Of a stretch of DNA of 23,975 bases, positions 1 to 7,641 are shown one piece after another (position 1 is the stretch's first letter; every line of letters begins with the position of its first letter). The stretch spans positions 1-23,975 of the forward strand of contig JAUXIQ010000003.1 in NCBI GenBank assembly GCA_030620925.1. The letters are read 5' to 3'. The notes under the pieces were generated by a model. That model saw nothing but the letters and a program-made list of their open reading frames with translations. It did not search any database and had not been told where the DNA came from. This DNA comes from Nitrospinota bacterium. GTDB lineage: Bacteria > JAUXIQ01. The position numbers and the translations under genes were made by a program.

Positions 1-43
1 CGAGCAATTTTAGAATGGGAATAAGTTTAAAAAGGAGGGGAAA

Positions 44-1142
44 ATGGTAGATGAGATGGAAAGAGAATATGAGGTAATCCGGAACAGAATTAAAGCCATG
101 GGAGACCGTCTTTGACCTGACTGATAAACAGGAAAAAATCGTCAGGCTAGACAAAAAGGCGGCTGAGAAAGATTTCTGGGAAGAGCAGGAAGAAGCCCAG
201 AAAGTGCTCAAAGAGAAGGCGGCTTTACAGTCTTTCCTGGATTCCTGGGGGCATCTCAATGACCTTGCTGAAGAGCTGGAGCTCATGTTGCAGTTGAGCA
301 GAGAGGAGAAGGACAGCTCCCTGGGCCCGGAAATGGAGCACAGCCTGCAGAAGTTGAACGAAGAGCTCGAGCGTTTCAGGCTCAGGGTGATTCTCAGCGG
401 TGAGCATGACGGCAAAGACGCCATCCTCTCCATAAACCCCGGTGCCGGGGGGACGGAGTCGCAGGACTGGGCGGAGATGCTGTTGCGCATGTATCTTCGC
501 TGGGCTGAAAACAGGGGGTTCAAAACGCACATCCTGGATATCCAGCCGGGTGAGGAAGCAGGCATAAAGAGCGTAACGGTTGAGGTTTCCGGAGAATACT
601 GTTACGGCTATATGAAGGGAGAGGCCGGCGTGCACAGGCTGGTGCGCATTTCCCCCTTCGATGCCAGCGGCCGCCGCCACACCTCGTTTGCCGCCGTTTC
701 CGTTATACCGGAGGTGGAGGATGAGGTGGAGGTGGTCATCGACGAAAATGATCTGAAGATAGATACCTATCGCGCCAGCGGGCACGGGGGGCAGCACGTC
801 AACGTGACCGATTCGGCGGTGCGCATTACCCATCTGCCGACGCGCATAGTTGTGCAGTGCCAGAACGAAAGATCGCAGCACAAGAATAAAGCTTCTGCCA
901 TGAAAGTCCTTCGCTCCAGGCTCTTCAAGCTCGAAGAAGAGAAACACCAGGCCAAATTAGACGAACTGCACGGCGAGAAGAAAGATATAGCCTGGGGGAG
1001 CCAGATACGCTCCTACGTCTTTCAACCTTATCAGTTGGTGAAAGACCACCGAACAGAGGTGGAGATGGGTAACGTGGACGCGGTAATGGACGGGGCGCTG
1101 GACCGCTTCGTGGAAGCATATCTTCTGGCGGAAAGCAGTTAA
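44..1142 (+). CDS. prfB: Peptide chain release factor 2 (programmed +1 frameshift)
   Basis: RF2 recognises UAA and UGA in the ribosomal A site and triggers peptidyl-tRNA hydrolysis. Translation starts at ATG 44, behind a strong AGGAGG at 33-38. It reads 23 codons to CTT (110-112), meets in-frame TGA (113-115), and continues in the +1 frame from GAC at 114 to the stop at 1140-1142. The product is about 365 residues, the usual RF2 length. The SPF anticodon-like motif lies at about residues 203-205 and the catalytic GGQ at about 248-250, followed by HVN and a basic QNERSQHKNK segment typical of RF2. The residue before GGQ is His (GHGGQ), where Ala or Pro is more usual. The join is 44-112 plus 114-1142. 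The UGA is expected to autoregulate: low RF2 favours the frameshift. A prfB-lysS order is common in Deltaproteobacteria. Confidence 0.97.
100..116 (+). promoter_or_regulatory. RF2 +1 frameshift (recoding) site
   Basis: The slippery CTT at 110-112 is directly followed by TGA then C (CTTTGAC), the classic RF2 recoding signal in which the ribosome slips from CUU to UUU. An internal Shine-Dalgarno-like GGGAG lies at 100-104, five bases before CTT. The well-studied E. coli site has AGGGGG three bases before CTT, so the stimulator here is weaker and further away. Reading in the 0 frame ends after 23 codons; the +1 frame then stays open for the whole RF2 body. Confidence 0.95.
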
Positions 1143-1300
1143 ACTGAGGCGCTTCCCCTTGATTTTTAACCCGGCGACGGTTATATTTTTTGCAATCCGG
1201 GGTTATAGGGAGGGGCGTTATACCCCGTAGCAGATGATCGCATAGCATAAACCGGCTACTTTGGGCTCTGAAATCCCTTTTTCGCACAACAACTCATTCC

Positions 1301-1330
1301 TTGTTCTTACCCACCTCGATATGTTATAAT
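1301..1330 (+). promoter_or_regulatory. Probable sigma70-type promoter for lysS
   Basis: TTGTTC (1301-1306) is separated by 18 bp from a perfect TATAAT (1325-1330) with an upstream TG (1322-1323), an extended -10. The start of transcription would be near 1337, giving a leader of about 140 nt before lysS. The string ATGTTATAATT recurs exactly in front of lolD. Confidence 0.6.
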
Positions 1331-1381
1331 TAAGCCCGGATAAAATTAGTCGCCTTTTATCGAGGGGGAAAATAGCGACAA

Positions 1382-1410
1382 TTGAAAATTTTTAACTATA
1401 GTTATATGGT
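1382..1410 (+). promoter_or_regulatory. Possible second lysS promoter with palindromic spacer
   Basis: TTGAAA (1382-1387) and a weak TATGGT (1405-1410) are 17 bp apart. The spacer contains a perfect 12-bp palindrome, TAACTATAGTTA (1393-1404), placed where a regulator could bind between the two boxes. The -10 is poor (4 of 6 matches) and the region is AT-rich, so chance is a real alternative. Confidence 0.25.
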
Positions 1411-1474
1411 AATATTTATGTGATCGAGGTGGTTACTGAAGCTATAAGCAGGAATTTTAAAACTGAATATAAAA

Positions 1475-2959
1475 ATGAATGATATTAAGGAAGAGAGCAC
1501 CGAACAGATTGCGGGGCGCAAGGCCAAATTGGCCGACCTGAAGGCCAGGGGAATAAACCCCTATCGCCATCGGTTCAAAGTCTCCCACAGAATAGAGGAG
1601 ATAATAGAGCGTTTCGAGCAACTGGAGACTGAAGAGTTGGAGGGGATGGAGGAAGAGTTTACCGTAGCCGGAAGAATGATGACTCGTCGCAAACACGGGA
1701 GAACCACTTTCCTGGACTTGAAGGACGGCACCGGCTCCCTGCAGATCTATGCGATGAGAGACGACCTGGGCACCGAAGAATATAAAGATCTCCTGGATTA
1801 CGACCTGGGGGATTTCCTGGGGGTAGAGGGGAAATTATTCAGGACGCGCACCGGCGAGCTGACCATCAAGAGCAGTACGGTATCTCTGGTGAGCAAGGCT
1901 CTGCGACCGCTTCCCGAAAAGTGGCACGGACTCAAGGATGTGGAGACCAGGTACCGCCAGCGCTATGTGGACCTCATCGTGAACCCGGAAGTTAAGAAGG
2001 TGTTTCAAGCTCGCTCCCTGATAATCAAGAAAATTCGTCGATTTTTAGACGATCGGGGTTTTCTGGAAGTGGAGACACCTATATTGCAGCACCTGCCCGG
2101 AGGCGCTGTGGCCAGGCCGTTTAAGACGCACCACAACGCATTGGGCATAGACCTATATCTGAGGATCGCCCCCGAATTGTACCTCAAGCGGCTGGTGGTG
2201 GGGGGGATGGAGCGAGTGTATGAAGTAGCCAAAAACTTCAGGAACGAGGGTATATCGAAAAAGCACAATCCTGAGTTCACCCTTTTGGAGTTCTATATGG
2301 CTTACGCCGACTATAATCACCTCATGACCTTGACCGAGGAGCTGTTTGAGTTCCTTGCCCGGGAGGTTTTGGGCTCCACCTCCCTTGATTACCAGGGTCA
2401 GAAGATAGATTTGTCCGCTCCCTGGCCTCGCTACACTTACTTTCAAGCATTAGTTGAGATAGGGGGGGTTTCTGCCGATATATTAAAAAACGATGATAAA
2501 GCCAAGGAATATGCACTAAGCAGGGGAATCGACTGGGAAGGAGACCGCCATAGGCTCATCGAGCAGTTGTTTGACGAGCTGGTGGAGCCGAATCTGGTGC
2601 AGCCCACTTTTATAAAAGATTACCCTGCTCAGCTATCACCCCTCTCCAAGACCAAAGAAGACGACAGTAGTCTGGTGGAACGCTTCGAGCTTTACATAGG
2701 GGGTTGGGAGCTGGCTAACGCCTACACCGAGCTTAACGATCCCCAGGAGCAGGAGGAGCGGTTCAGGGAACAGGCGCAGAAGAGAGATGAGGGCGATCTG
2801 GAAGCTCACATGATGGATGCAGATTACATCAGGGCCCTGGAATACAGCATGCCCCCTACTGCGGGCGAGGGAATAGGATTAGACCGGCTGACCATGCTGT
2901 TTACCGATTCCTCCAACATAAGGGAGGTCATACTGTTCCCTCAGTTACGCCCCGAGTAA
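1475..2959 (+). CDS. lysS: Lysyl-tRNA synthetase, class II
   Basis: Charges tRNA-Lys with lysine using ATP in the cytoplasm. The protein is 494 residues, normal for bacterial class II LysRS. The N-terminal OB-fold anticodon-binding domain (about 60-150) includes [19 protein letters not shown]. The class II core has motif 2 around [19 protein letters not shown] (Arg at 256) and motif 3 as GEGIGLDRL (464-472, Arg471), with NAYTELNDP between them, typical of LysRS. ATG 1475 is the only sensible start because an in-frame stop lies at 1445-1447. It has no clear Shine-Dalgarno: the nearest, GCAGGA, ends about 21 bases upstream. The 332-bp upstream gap carries promoter candidates, so lysS is probably transcribed at least partly on its own. 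Confidence 0.97.
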   Translation: MNDIKEESTEQIAGRKAKLADLKARGINPYRHRFKVSHRIEEIIERFEQLETEELEGMEEEFTVAGRMMTRRKHGRTTFLDLKDGTGSLQIYAMRDDLGTEEYKDLLDYDLGDFLGVEGKLFRTRTGELTIKSSTVSLVSKALRPLPEKWHGLKDVETRYRQRYVDLIVNPEVKKVFQARSLIIKKIRRFLDDRGFLEVETPILQHLPGGAVARPFKTHHNALGIDLYLRIAPELYLKRLVVGGMERVYEVAKNFRNEGISKKHNPEFTLLEFYMAYADYNHLMTLTEELFEFLAREVLGSTSLDYQGQKIDLSAPWPRYTYFQALVEIGGVSADILKNDDKAKEYALSRGIDWEGDRHRLIEQLFDELVEPNLVQPTFIKDYPAQLSPLSKTKEDDSSLVERFELYIGGWELANAYTELNDPQEQEERFREQAQKRDEGDLEAHMMDADYIRALEYSMPPTAGEGIGLDRLTMLFTDSSNIREVILFPQLRPE

Positions 2960-3052
2960 TCCGGCTCTGACGGGCGCATCGGCTTCAACCGGCCTGAAGC
3001 TGCAATTAGCGGGTGTTTGCCCCCGGAGCCGAAGTGAAGGTTTAACGGAAAT

Positions 3053-4312
3053 ATGTCCTTCGAAATGATGGTGGGCCTTCGATACTTGAAGGCCAGCCGT
3101 AAGCAGGGCTTTATATCGCTGACCACCTGGCTTTCCATGGGTGGGGTGGCCCTGGGAGTGGCCTCGCTGATACTGGTGATGGCCGTGATGAACGGCTTCA
3201 GGGAAGGCTGGCGGGAGCAGATTTTAGGCACATCTCCACATATTGCGGTATACAGCTATGAGCCGGGAGGAATTAAAGATTACAATGACGTAGTTGCCGA
3301 AGTGAGGTCTTTTCAGGGGGTCAAAGCCGCAGGGCCTTTTATCGAAAAGCAGGCAATGTTATCCTCCGAGAGCAGGGTGTCGGGGGGAATTATCAAAGGT
3401 GTGGAATTGGATTCAGTGAGGGATACCCTGGGAAAACAGATTGTGGACGGCGACTTGAACCTCATTAATGAATTCACCCTCGAAAAGAGCCTGGGTTCGC
3501 TGAGTGCCGGAGCAACCTCCGAGGGGGGCATCATACTGGGGATCGATCTGGCCAGAAATATGGGTCTAAGTCTCGGGGAAGAGGTAACCCTCATATCTCC
3601 CGCGGGAGCACCAACGCCCATGGGGATAATACCGAGAATGAAAAAGCTTCCGGTAGTGGGGCTGTTCCAGACGGGAACAGGCTACGATGCGGCCCTTGCC
3701 TATGTTTCGCTCCAGAGGGCCCAATCGTTTTTCGCCATGAAAGGGAAGGTTGACGGAATTCAGGTATGGGTCGGGGACATTTTCAAAGCCGGTGCTCTGG
3801 GGGGCAGAATAAGCGATAAGCTCGGCTACCCCTTCTGGACCAGAGACTGGAAAGAGGCTAACAGAGCGCTTTTCGCCGCCCTGCGCTGGGAGAAGGTGGC
3901 CATGTTCATTATACTTGGTCTCATGGTGTTGGTTGCGGCTTTCAGCATTGTGAGCACCCTGGTTATGATGGTCATGAGGAAGGGTAAGGATATCGCCGTT
4001 CTTAAGTCTCTGGGAGCCACCAGGAAGAGCATAATGAAGATTTTTACCCTCCAGGGGATGGTTATAGGGATTATGGGCACGGGCATTGGAGCGGCCGCTG
4101 GGTTTATTGTAGGTAAGATTCAGCAGACATATCACGTTATAAGACTTGACAGCGGGGTATATGGACTTGATATACTTCCTATAAGGATAGAATACTGGTG
4201 GGGGTTCATGTTCGTTTGTATAGTGGCAGTGGTCCTCACCTTTTTAGCTGCCCTCTACCCCTCCAGGAGGGCGGCGCATGTTGACCCTGTGGAGGCGTTG
4301 CGTTATGAATAA
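3053..4312 (+). CDS. Lipoprotein-releasing ABC transporter permease, LolC/LolE (LolF-like)
   Basis: Inner-membrane permease of the Lol exporter, which extracts mature lipoproteins from the inner membrane and passes them to the periplasmic carrier LolA. The 419-residue protein has the LolC/E layout. TM1 lies at about 20-46, after FEMMVGLRYLKASRKQG. A large periplasmic domain follows (about 50-280), then three C-terminal helices (about 285-400) forming the FtsX-like domain that ends YPSRRAAHVDPVEALRYE. Start ATG 3053 is supported by GAAGG at about 3036-3040, with somewhat long spacing. Only one permease gene is present next to lolD, so it may work as a homodimer (the LolF arrangement) unless a second permease lies elsewhere. 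That is why I give no C/E symbol. It follows lysS after 93 bp with no clear terminator between. Confidence 0.92.
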   Translation: MSFEMMVGLRYLKASRKQGFISLTTWLSMGGVALGVASLILVMAVMNGFREGWREQILGTSPHIAVYSYEPGGIKDYNDVVAEVRSFQGVKAAGPFIEKQAMLSSESRVSGGIIKGVELDSVRDTLGKQIVDGDLNLINEFTLEKSLGSLSAGATSEGGIILGIDLARNMGLSLGEEVTLISPAGAPTPMGIIPRMKKLPVVGLFQTGTGYDAALAYVSLQRAQSFFAMKGKVDGIQVWVGDIFKAGALGGRISDKLGYPFWTRDWKEANRALFAALRWEKVAMFIILGLMVLVAAFSIVSTLVMMVMRKGKDIAVLKSLGATRKSIMKIFTLQGMVIGIMGTGIGAAAGFIVGKIQQTYHVIRLDSGVYGLDILPIRIEYWWGFMFVCIVAVVLTFLAALYPSRRAAHVDPVEALRYE

Positions 4313-4337
4313 GGCGTAGGGCACGTCGGGTTTAGGA

Positions 4338-4346
4338 TGTTATAAT
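4338..4346 (+). promoter_or_regulatory. Extended -10 promoter element upstream of lolD
   Basis: TG-T-TATAAT (4338-4346) is a perfect -10 with the TG extension, about 40 bp before the lolD start. No good -35 is seen at 17-18 bp (AGGGCA or TAGGGC), which an extended -10 can tolerate. The 11-mer ATGTTATAATT around it also occurs at 1321-1331 before lysS. It may give lolD-clpC expression independent of the permease gene. Confidence 0.45.
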
Positions 4347-4385
4347 TGTTTGAGGGAGTTATATTATAAATAGGACGGAAAAGGG

Positions 4386-5093
4386 TTGGCTGAAGGAAAG
4401 CCTTTGATCCAGGTGAAAAACCTGCACAAGTCCTTCATATCAGGCGAGGGGACCCTTGAAGTTCTGAATGGCATAGACCTGGAAATCAAGACCGGCGAGA
4501 TGACGGCGATAGTGGGGGCGTCCGGGGCCGGGAAAACCACTCTGCTATACATTATGGGAGCCCTGGAGAGGCCCACAGAAGGAAATGTTTTATTCGAGTC
4601 TCGAGATGTTTTCGAGCTGAATGAAAAGGAACAGGCGAAGTTTAGAAACCGTAATATAGGCTTTATCTTTCAGTTGTATTACCTGTTACCTGAGTTCACC
4701 GTCCTGGAAAATGCGGCAATGCCCGCCCTTATAGGGAGCAGGTCGACGAAAGAAGCTCTGGCCACAGCCAAAGAGTTGCTTTCTGAAATTGGGTTGGCCG
4801 AGAGAGTTCATCACAAACCGGGAGAGCTTTCCGGTGGTGAGCAGCAGAGAGTGGCAATAGCACGGGCTCTTGTAAACAGACCGCAAGTGGTATTGGCGGA
4901 TGAGCCCACTGGGAATCTGGACAGCCGAACTGGAGAAACTATTTACAATTTGCTGAGAAGGCTCAGCCTGGCTAGGGAACAGACTTTTGTGATAGCGACT
5001 CATAACATTGCCCTTGCCAATAAATCGGACAGAGTGCTTCATCTTGCGGATGGCAAAATAGACCGGACAGGAAAAGGAGACTTCGATGTTTAA
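4386..5093 (+). CDS. lolD: Lipoprotein-releasing ABC transporter ATPase LolD
   Basis: ATPase subunit that powers lipoprotein release by the Lol complex at the cytoplasmic face of the inner membrane. The 235-residue sequence contains Walker [10 protein letters not shown], a Q-loop region reading [19 protein letters not shown] (the LLPEFTxLEN string is typical of LolD), signature [15 protein letters not shown], Walker [14 protein letters not shown] and the H-loop ATHN. TTG 4386 is chosen because AGGACGG at 4372-4378 sits at proper distance and the usual LolD N-terminus ([12 protein letters not shown]) follows at once. It lies 73 bp after its permease gene and overlaps clpC by 8 nt, so LolD and ClpC translation are probably coupled. 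Confidence 0.93.
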   Translation: MAEGKPLIQVKNLHKSFISGEGTLEVLNGIDLEIKTGEMTAIVGASGAGKTTLLYIMGALERPTEGNVLFESRDVFELNEKEQAKFRNRNIGFIFQLYYLLPEFTVLENAAMPALIGSRSTKEALATAKELLSEIGLAERVHHKPGELSGGEQQRVAIARALVNRPQVVLADEPTGNLDSRTGETIYNLLRRLSLAREQTFVIATHNIALANKSDRVLHLADGKIDRTGKGDFDV

Positions 5094-7521
5094 GAGGTTT
5101 ACGGAAAGGGCCAGGAGAGTGATTATATTGGCCCGGGAGGAGGCCGAGCGCCACCAGCACGAGTTCTTGGGGACCGAACATATACTCCTGGGCGTACTAA
5201 AGGACGGTGGTGGTATAGCAATAGCAGTTCTCCAGAAACTGGGCATCGATCTAGAGCAATTAAAGATTGAATTGGAGAATAATTTGCCCAAGAGCAGTAA
5301 TACACTTATAGTGGGAGAAATCCCTTTTACTCCCAAAGCCAAAAAGGTTTTGGAGTATTCCGTGGAAGAAGCCAAGCTCATGGGCCATAACTATATAGGC
5401 ACCGAACACCTGCTTCTGGGGCTGGTGAAGGAGAAAGAAGGGGTGGCCTCGAAGGTGCTGAGCAATTTCGGAGTTCGGCTGGTGGAGACCAGAGAGCAGA
5501 CGCTGAAACTCCTTCAGGAACCCGAAACCCAGGAAAAGGGCAAAGAGAAGACGCCCGCCCTGGACGAGTTCGGGCGCGACCTGACAGAGCTGGCGGGGGA
5601 AACCAAGCTGGATCCCGTGATAGGCCGCCACAATGAGATCGAACGCGTTATCCAGATACTTTCCAGGCGCACCAAAAATAACCCCGTTCTCATCGGTGAG
5701 CCGGGCGTGGGGAAGACAGCCATCGTTGAAGGCCTCGCCCAGCGTATAATGGATAAAGACGTGCCTCAGATGCTTTACGGCAAGCGGGTGGTTAACCTCG
5801 ACCTCGGTGCACTGGTAGCGGGCACCAAGTACCGCGGCCAGTTCGAGGCCCGGCTCAAGACCATTATGAAAGAGATTAAGTCGGCTGAGAACGTTATACT
5901 GTTCATTGACGAGCTCCACACCCTGGTGGGTGCCGGTGCCGCCGAGGGTTCGGTGGACGCCTCCAACATGCTGAAACCAGCCCTTTCCAGGGGCGAGGTA
6001 CAGGTAATCGGAGCAACCACCCTGGACGAATACAGAAAATATATAGAAAAGCATGGAGCTCTGGAGCGCCGCTTTCAGCCCATAATGGTGGAACCCCCCT
6101 CTGCTGAGGAGACTGTCGCCATACTCAAGGGGCTGCGGGACAAATATGAGGACCACCACAAGGCTAAGATAACCGACGAGTCGATTTCGGCGGCCGTGAA
6201 GTTCTCCGACAGATATGTCTCCGGCCGCTATCTGCCCGATAAGGCCATTGACGTCATAGACGAGGCCGGCTCCAGGGTGCGCTTGAAGAAGGTGACCCTG
6301 CCGCCTGAACTCAGAGAGCTTCAACGCGAAATCGAGGAGATAGTTCGAGAGAAGAAGCGGTGTATCGAGAGACAGGAGTTTGAGAATGCAGTAGAGCTGC
6401 GGGACAAGGAGGAGAACCTCAAACGTAAGCTGGAACTCCTCAAGAAAGAATGGGAAGACGATCAGGACGACTCCGAACCGGTGGTCAACGAAGAAGATAT
6501 AGCACACGTCGTTTCCCGGATGACGGGTATCCCTCTGATGAAGATCGAGGATACCGAGTCCGACCGGCTGCTCAGGATGGAAGAGGAAATCCACAAGCGA
6601 GTGGTAGGCCAGGACGAGGCGCTTACCGTGGTATCCAAGGCGGTGCGCCGCGCGAGGGCGGGCCTCAAGGACCCCAAGAGGCCCACGGGCATCTTTATTT
6701 TCCTCGGCCCCACCGGGGTAGGAAAGACAGAGCTTGCGCGGGCCCTGGCGGAATTTCTATTCGGAGATGAGAACGCCCTCATACGCGTGGACATGTCGGA
6801 GTACATGGAGAAGTTCAACGTCTCCAGGCTCACCGGCGCTCCTCCGGGCTATGTGGGTTACGAAGAAGGCGGACAGCTCAGCGAACAGGTGAGACGAAAA
6901 CCTTATTCGGTAGTGCTTCTGGACGAGATAGAAAAGGCTCATCCCGACGTGTTTCACATATTGCTGCAGGTGATGGACGATGGACATCTCACCGATAACT
7001 TCGGCAGACGTGTGGATTTCAAGAACACGGTTATCATCATGACTTCCAACCTCAGCGCACGAGCCATAGAGAAGGGCACTTCGCTCGGCTTCCAGCCCGC
7101 TGACGAACGGACTATGATGGAAAAAATGAGTGACAGCATAACCACAGAGCTAAAGCGCACTTTCAATCCTGAATTTTTGAACAGGATTGACGAAACGGTT
7201 ATTTTCCACTCCCTTACCAAGGAGAATATAATCCGGATAGTGGATATTCTTCTCGACACGCTGAAAGACCAGGTGGTGGAAAAGGGGTTGACGCTGGAGG
7301 TTGATCAAGAGGCGAAAGAGTGGTTGGCCAGCGAGGGATTCGATCCCGCCTATGGAGCCAGACCGCTCAAACGTACCATCAGGAAGTATATGGAAGACCC
7401 CCTCTCCGAGAAGCTCCTTAAAAGCGGCTTCAAGGAGGGAAACGTTATTCTGGCCAAATTTGAGGGGGGGAAGATTGTCTTCGAAGAGAGGCAGGCTGTT
7501 CCTTCAGATGTGTTGGTGTAG
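5086..7521 (+). CDS. clpC: ATP-dependent Clp protease ATP-binding subunit ClpC
   Basis: AAA+ unfoldase that feeds proteins to the ClpP peptidase. At 811 residues it has full ClpC architecture: two N-terminal Clp repeats (about 5-145), AAA-1 with Walker A GEPGVGKT (204-211) and DE at 275-276, and a UVR-type coiled-coil middle segment (about 420-455, [19 protein letters not shown]). AAA-2 follows with GPTGVGKT (541-548) and DE at 613-614, a ClpP-docking loop with LGF (667-669), and sensor-2 YGARPLKR. Both N-repeats keep the GTEH motif, Glu31 and Glu107. These match the two glutamates that bind phosphoarginine in Bacillus subtilis ClpC. ATG 5086 has AGGAG at 5075-5079 and overlaps the lolD stop. 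A hairpin terminator follows the gene. ClpA is excluded by the UVR segment and repeat type. Confidence 0.96.
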   Translation: MFKRFTERARRVIILAREEAERHQHEFLGTEHILLGVLKDGGGIAIAVLQKLGIDLEQLKIELENNLPKSSNTLIVGEIPFTPKAKKVLEYSVEEAKLMGHNYIGTEHLLLGLVKEKEGVASKVLSNFGVRLVETREQTLKLLQEPETQEKGKEKTPALDEFGRDLTELAGETKLDPVIGRHNEIERVIQILSRRTKNNPVLIGEPGVGKTAIVEGLAQRIMDKDVPQMLYGKRVVNLDLGALVAGTKYRGQFEARLKTIMKEIKSAENVILFIDELHTLVGAGAAEGSVDASNMLKPALSRGEVQVIGATTLDEYRKYIEKHGALERRFQPIMVEPPSAEETVAILKGLRDKYEDHHKAKITDESISAAVKFSDRYVSGRYLPDKAIDVIDEAGSRVRLKKVTLPPELRELQREIEEIVREKKRCIERQEFENAVELRDKEENLKRKLELLKKEWEDDQDDSEPVVNEEDIAHVVSRMTGIPLMKIEDTESDRLLRMEEEIHKRVVGQDEALTVVSKAVRRARAGLKDPKRPTGIFIFLGPTGVGKTELARALAEFLFGDENALIRVDMSEYMEKFNVSRLTGAPPGYVGYEEGGQLSEQVRRKPYSVVLLDEIEKAHPDVFHILLQVMDDGHLTDNFGRRVDFKNTVIIMTSNLSARAIEKGTSLGFQPADERTMMEKMSDSITTELKRTFNPEFLNRIDETVIFHSLTKENIIRIVDILLDTLKDQVVEKGLTLEVDQEAKEWLASEGFDPAYGARPLKRTIRKYMEDPLSEKLLKSGFKEGNVILAKFEGGKIVFEERQAVPSDVLV

Positions 7522-7556
7522 TCGGGTAACCTAATTAACCAGACCCTTCGTTTAAT

Positions 7557-7594
7557 GCCGGAGGTATCAGGTGATTCCTCCGGCTCATTCTTAT
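7557..7594 (+). terminator. Probable (imperfect) intrinsic terminator after clpC
   Basis: GCCGGAGG (7557-7564) and CCTCCGGC (7577-7584) form a perfect 8-bp GC-rich stem with a 12-nt loop, followed by a T-rich but interrupted tail (TCATTCTTATC). It would separate the lolC-lolD-clpC transcript from bamA, perhaps only partly because the U-tract is broken. Confidence 0.6.
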
Positions 7595-7616
7595 CGTCCC
7601 CTGTATCTGATAATAT
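7588..7616 (+). promoter_or_regulatory. Weak promoter candidate for bamA
   Basis: TTCTTA (7588-7593), a 17-bp spacer and TAATAT (7611-7616) with TG at 7608-7609. GATAAT at 7609-7614 is an overlapping alternative -10. Matches are partial. The position between the terminator-like hairpin and bamA is what makes it plausible. Confidence 0.3.
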
Positions 7617-7641
7617 AAGTAGTAGTAAGTGAGTCCAGGAA

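Larger units (their letters stand above)
1143..1474. other. prfB-lysS intergenic region (332 bp)
   Basis: No conventional gene is visible here, only a doubtful 20-codon GTG ORF at 1420-1482. The region holds a possible stem-loop at 1198-1227 (CGGGG-T-TATA pairing with TATACCCCG, one bulged T), but no T-run follows it, so it is not a convincing terminator. Two promoter candidates lie in the second half. There is no T-box signature of the kind seen before Gram-positive aminoacyl-tRNA synthetase genes. Confidence 0.6.

Noticed and set aside
11-16. TAGAAT as a -10 box for prfB
   Set aside because: It fits 5 of 6 bases and lies before the ribosome site, but any -35 would be outside the window, so it cannot be judged.
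204-1142. A shorter prfB starting near 204
   Set aside because: The +1 frame is open from 114, the CTTTGAC recoding site is intact and the 365-residue length matches RF2, so the gene begins at 44.
1143-1474. T-box riboswitch or other known riboswitch before lysS
   Set aside because: No T-box consensus, no terminator/antiterminator pair and no known aptamer core is visible.
2977-3000. Stem GCTTCA/TGAAGC between lysS and the Lol permease as a terminator
   Set aside because: Only 6 bp and no following T-run.
5260-6594. Long minus-strand open frame opposite clpC
   Set aside because: It is a shadow of the clpC codons: no ribosome site, no family match, and the + strand product is certain. The same holds for the other long opposite-strand frames (for example 17295-17888 and 225-947).
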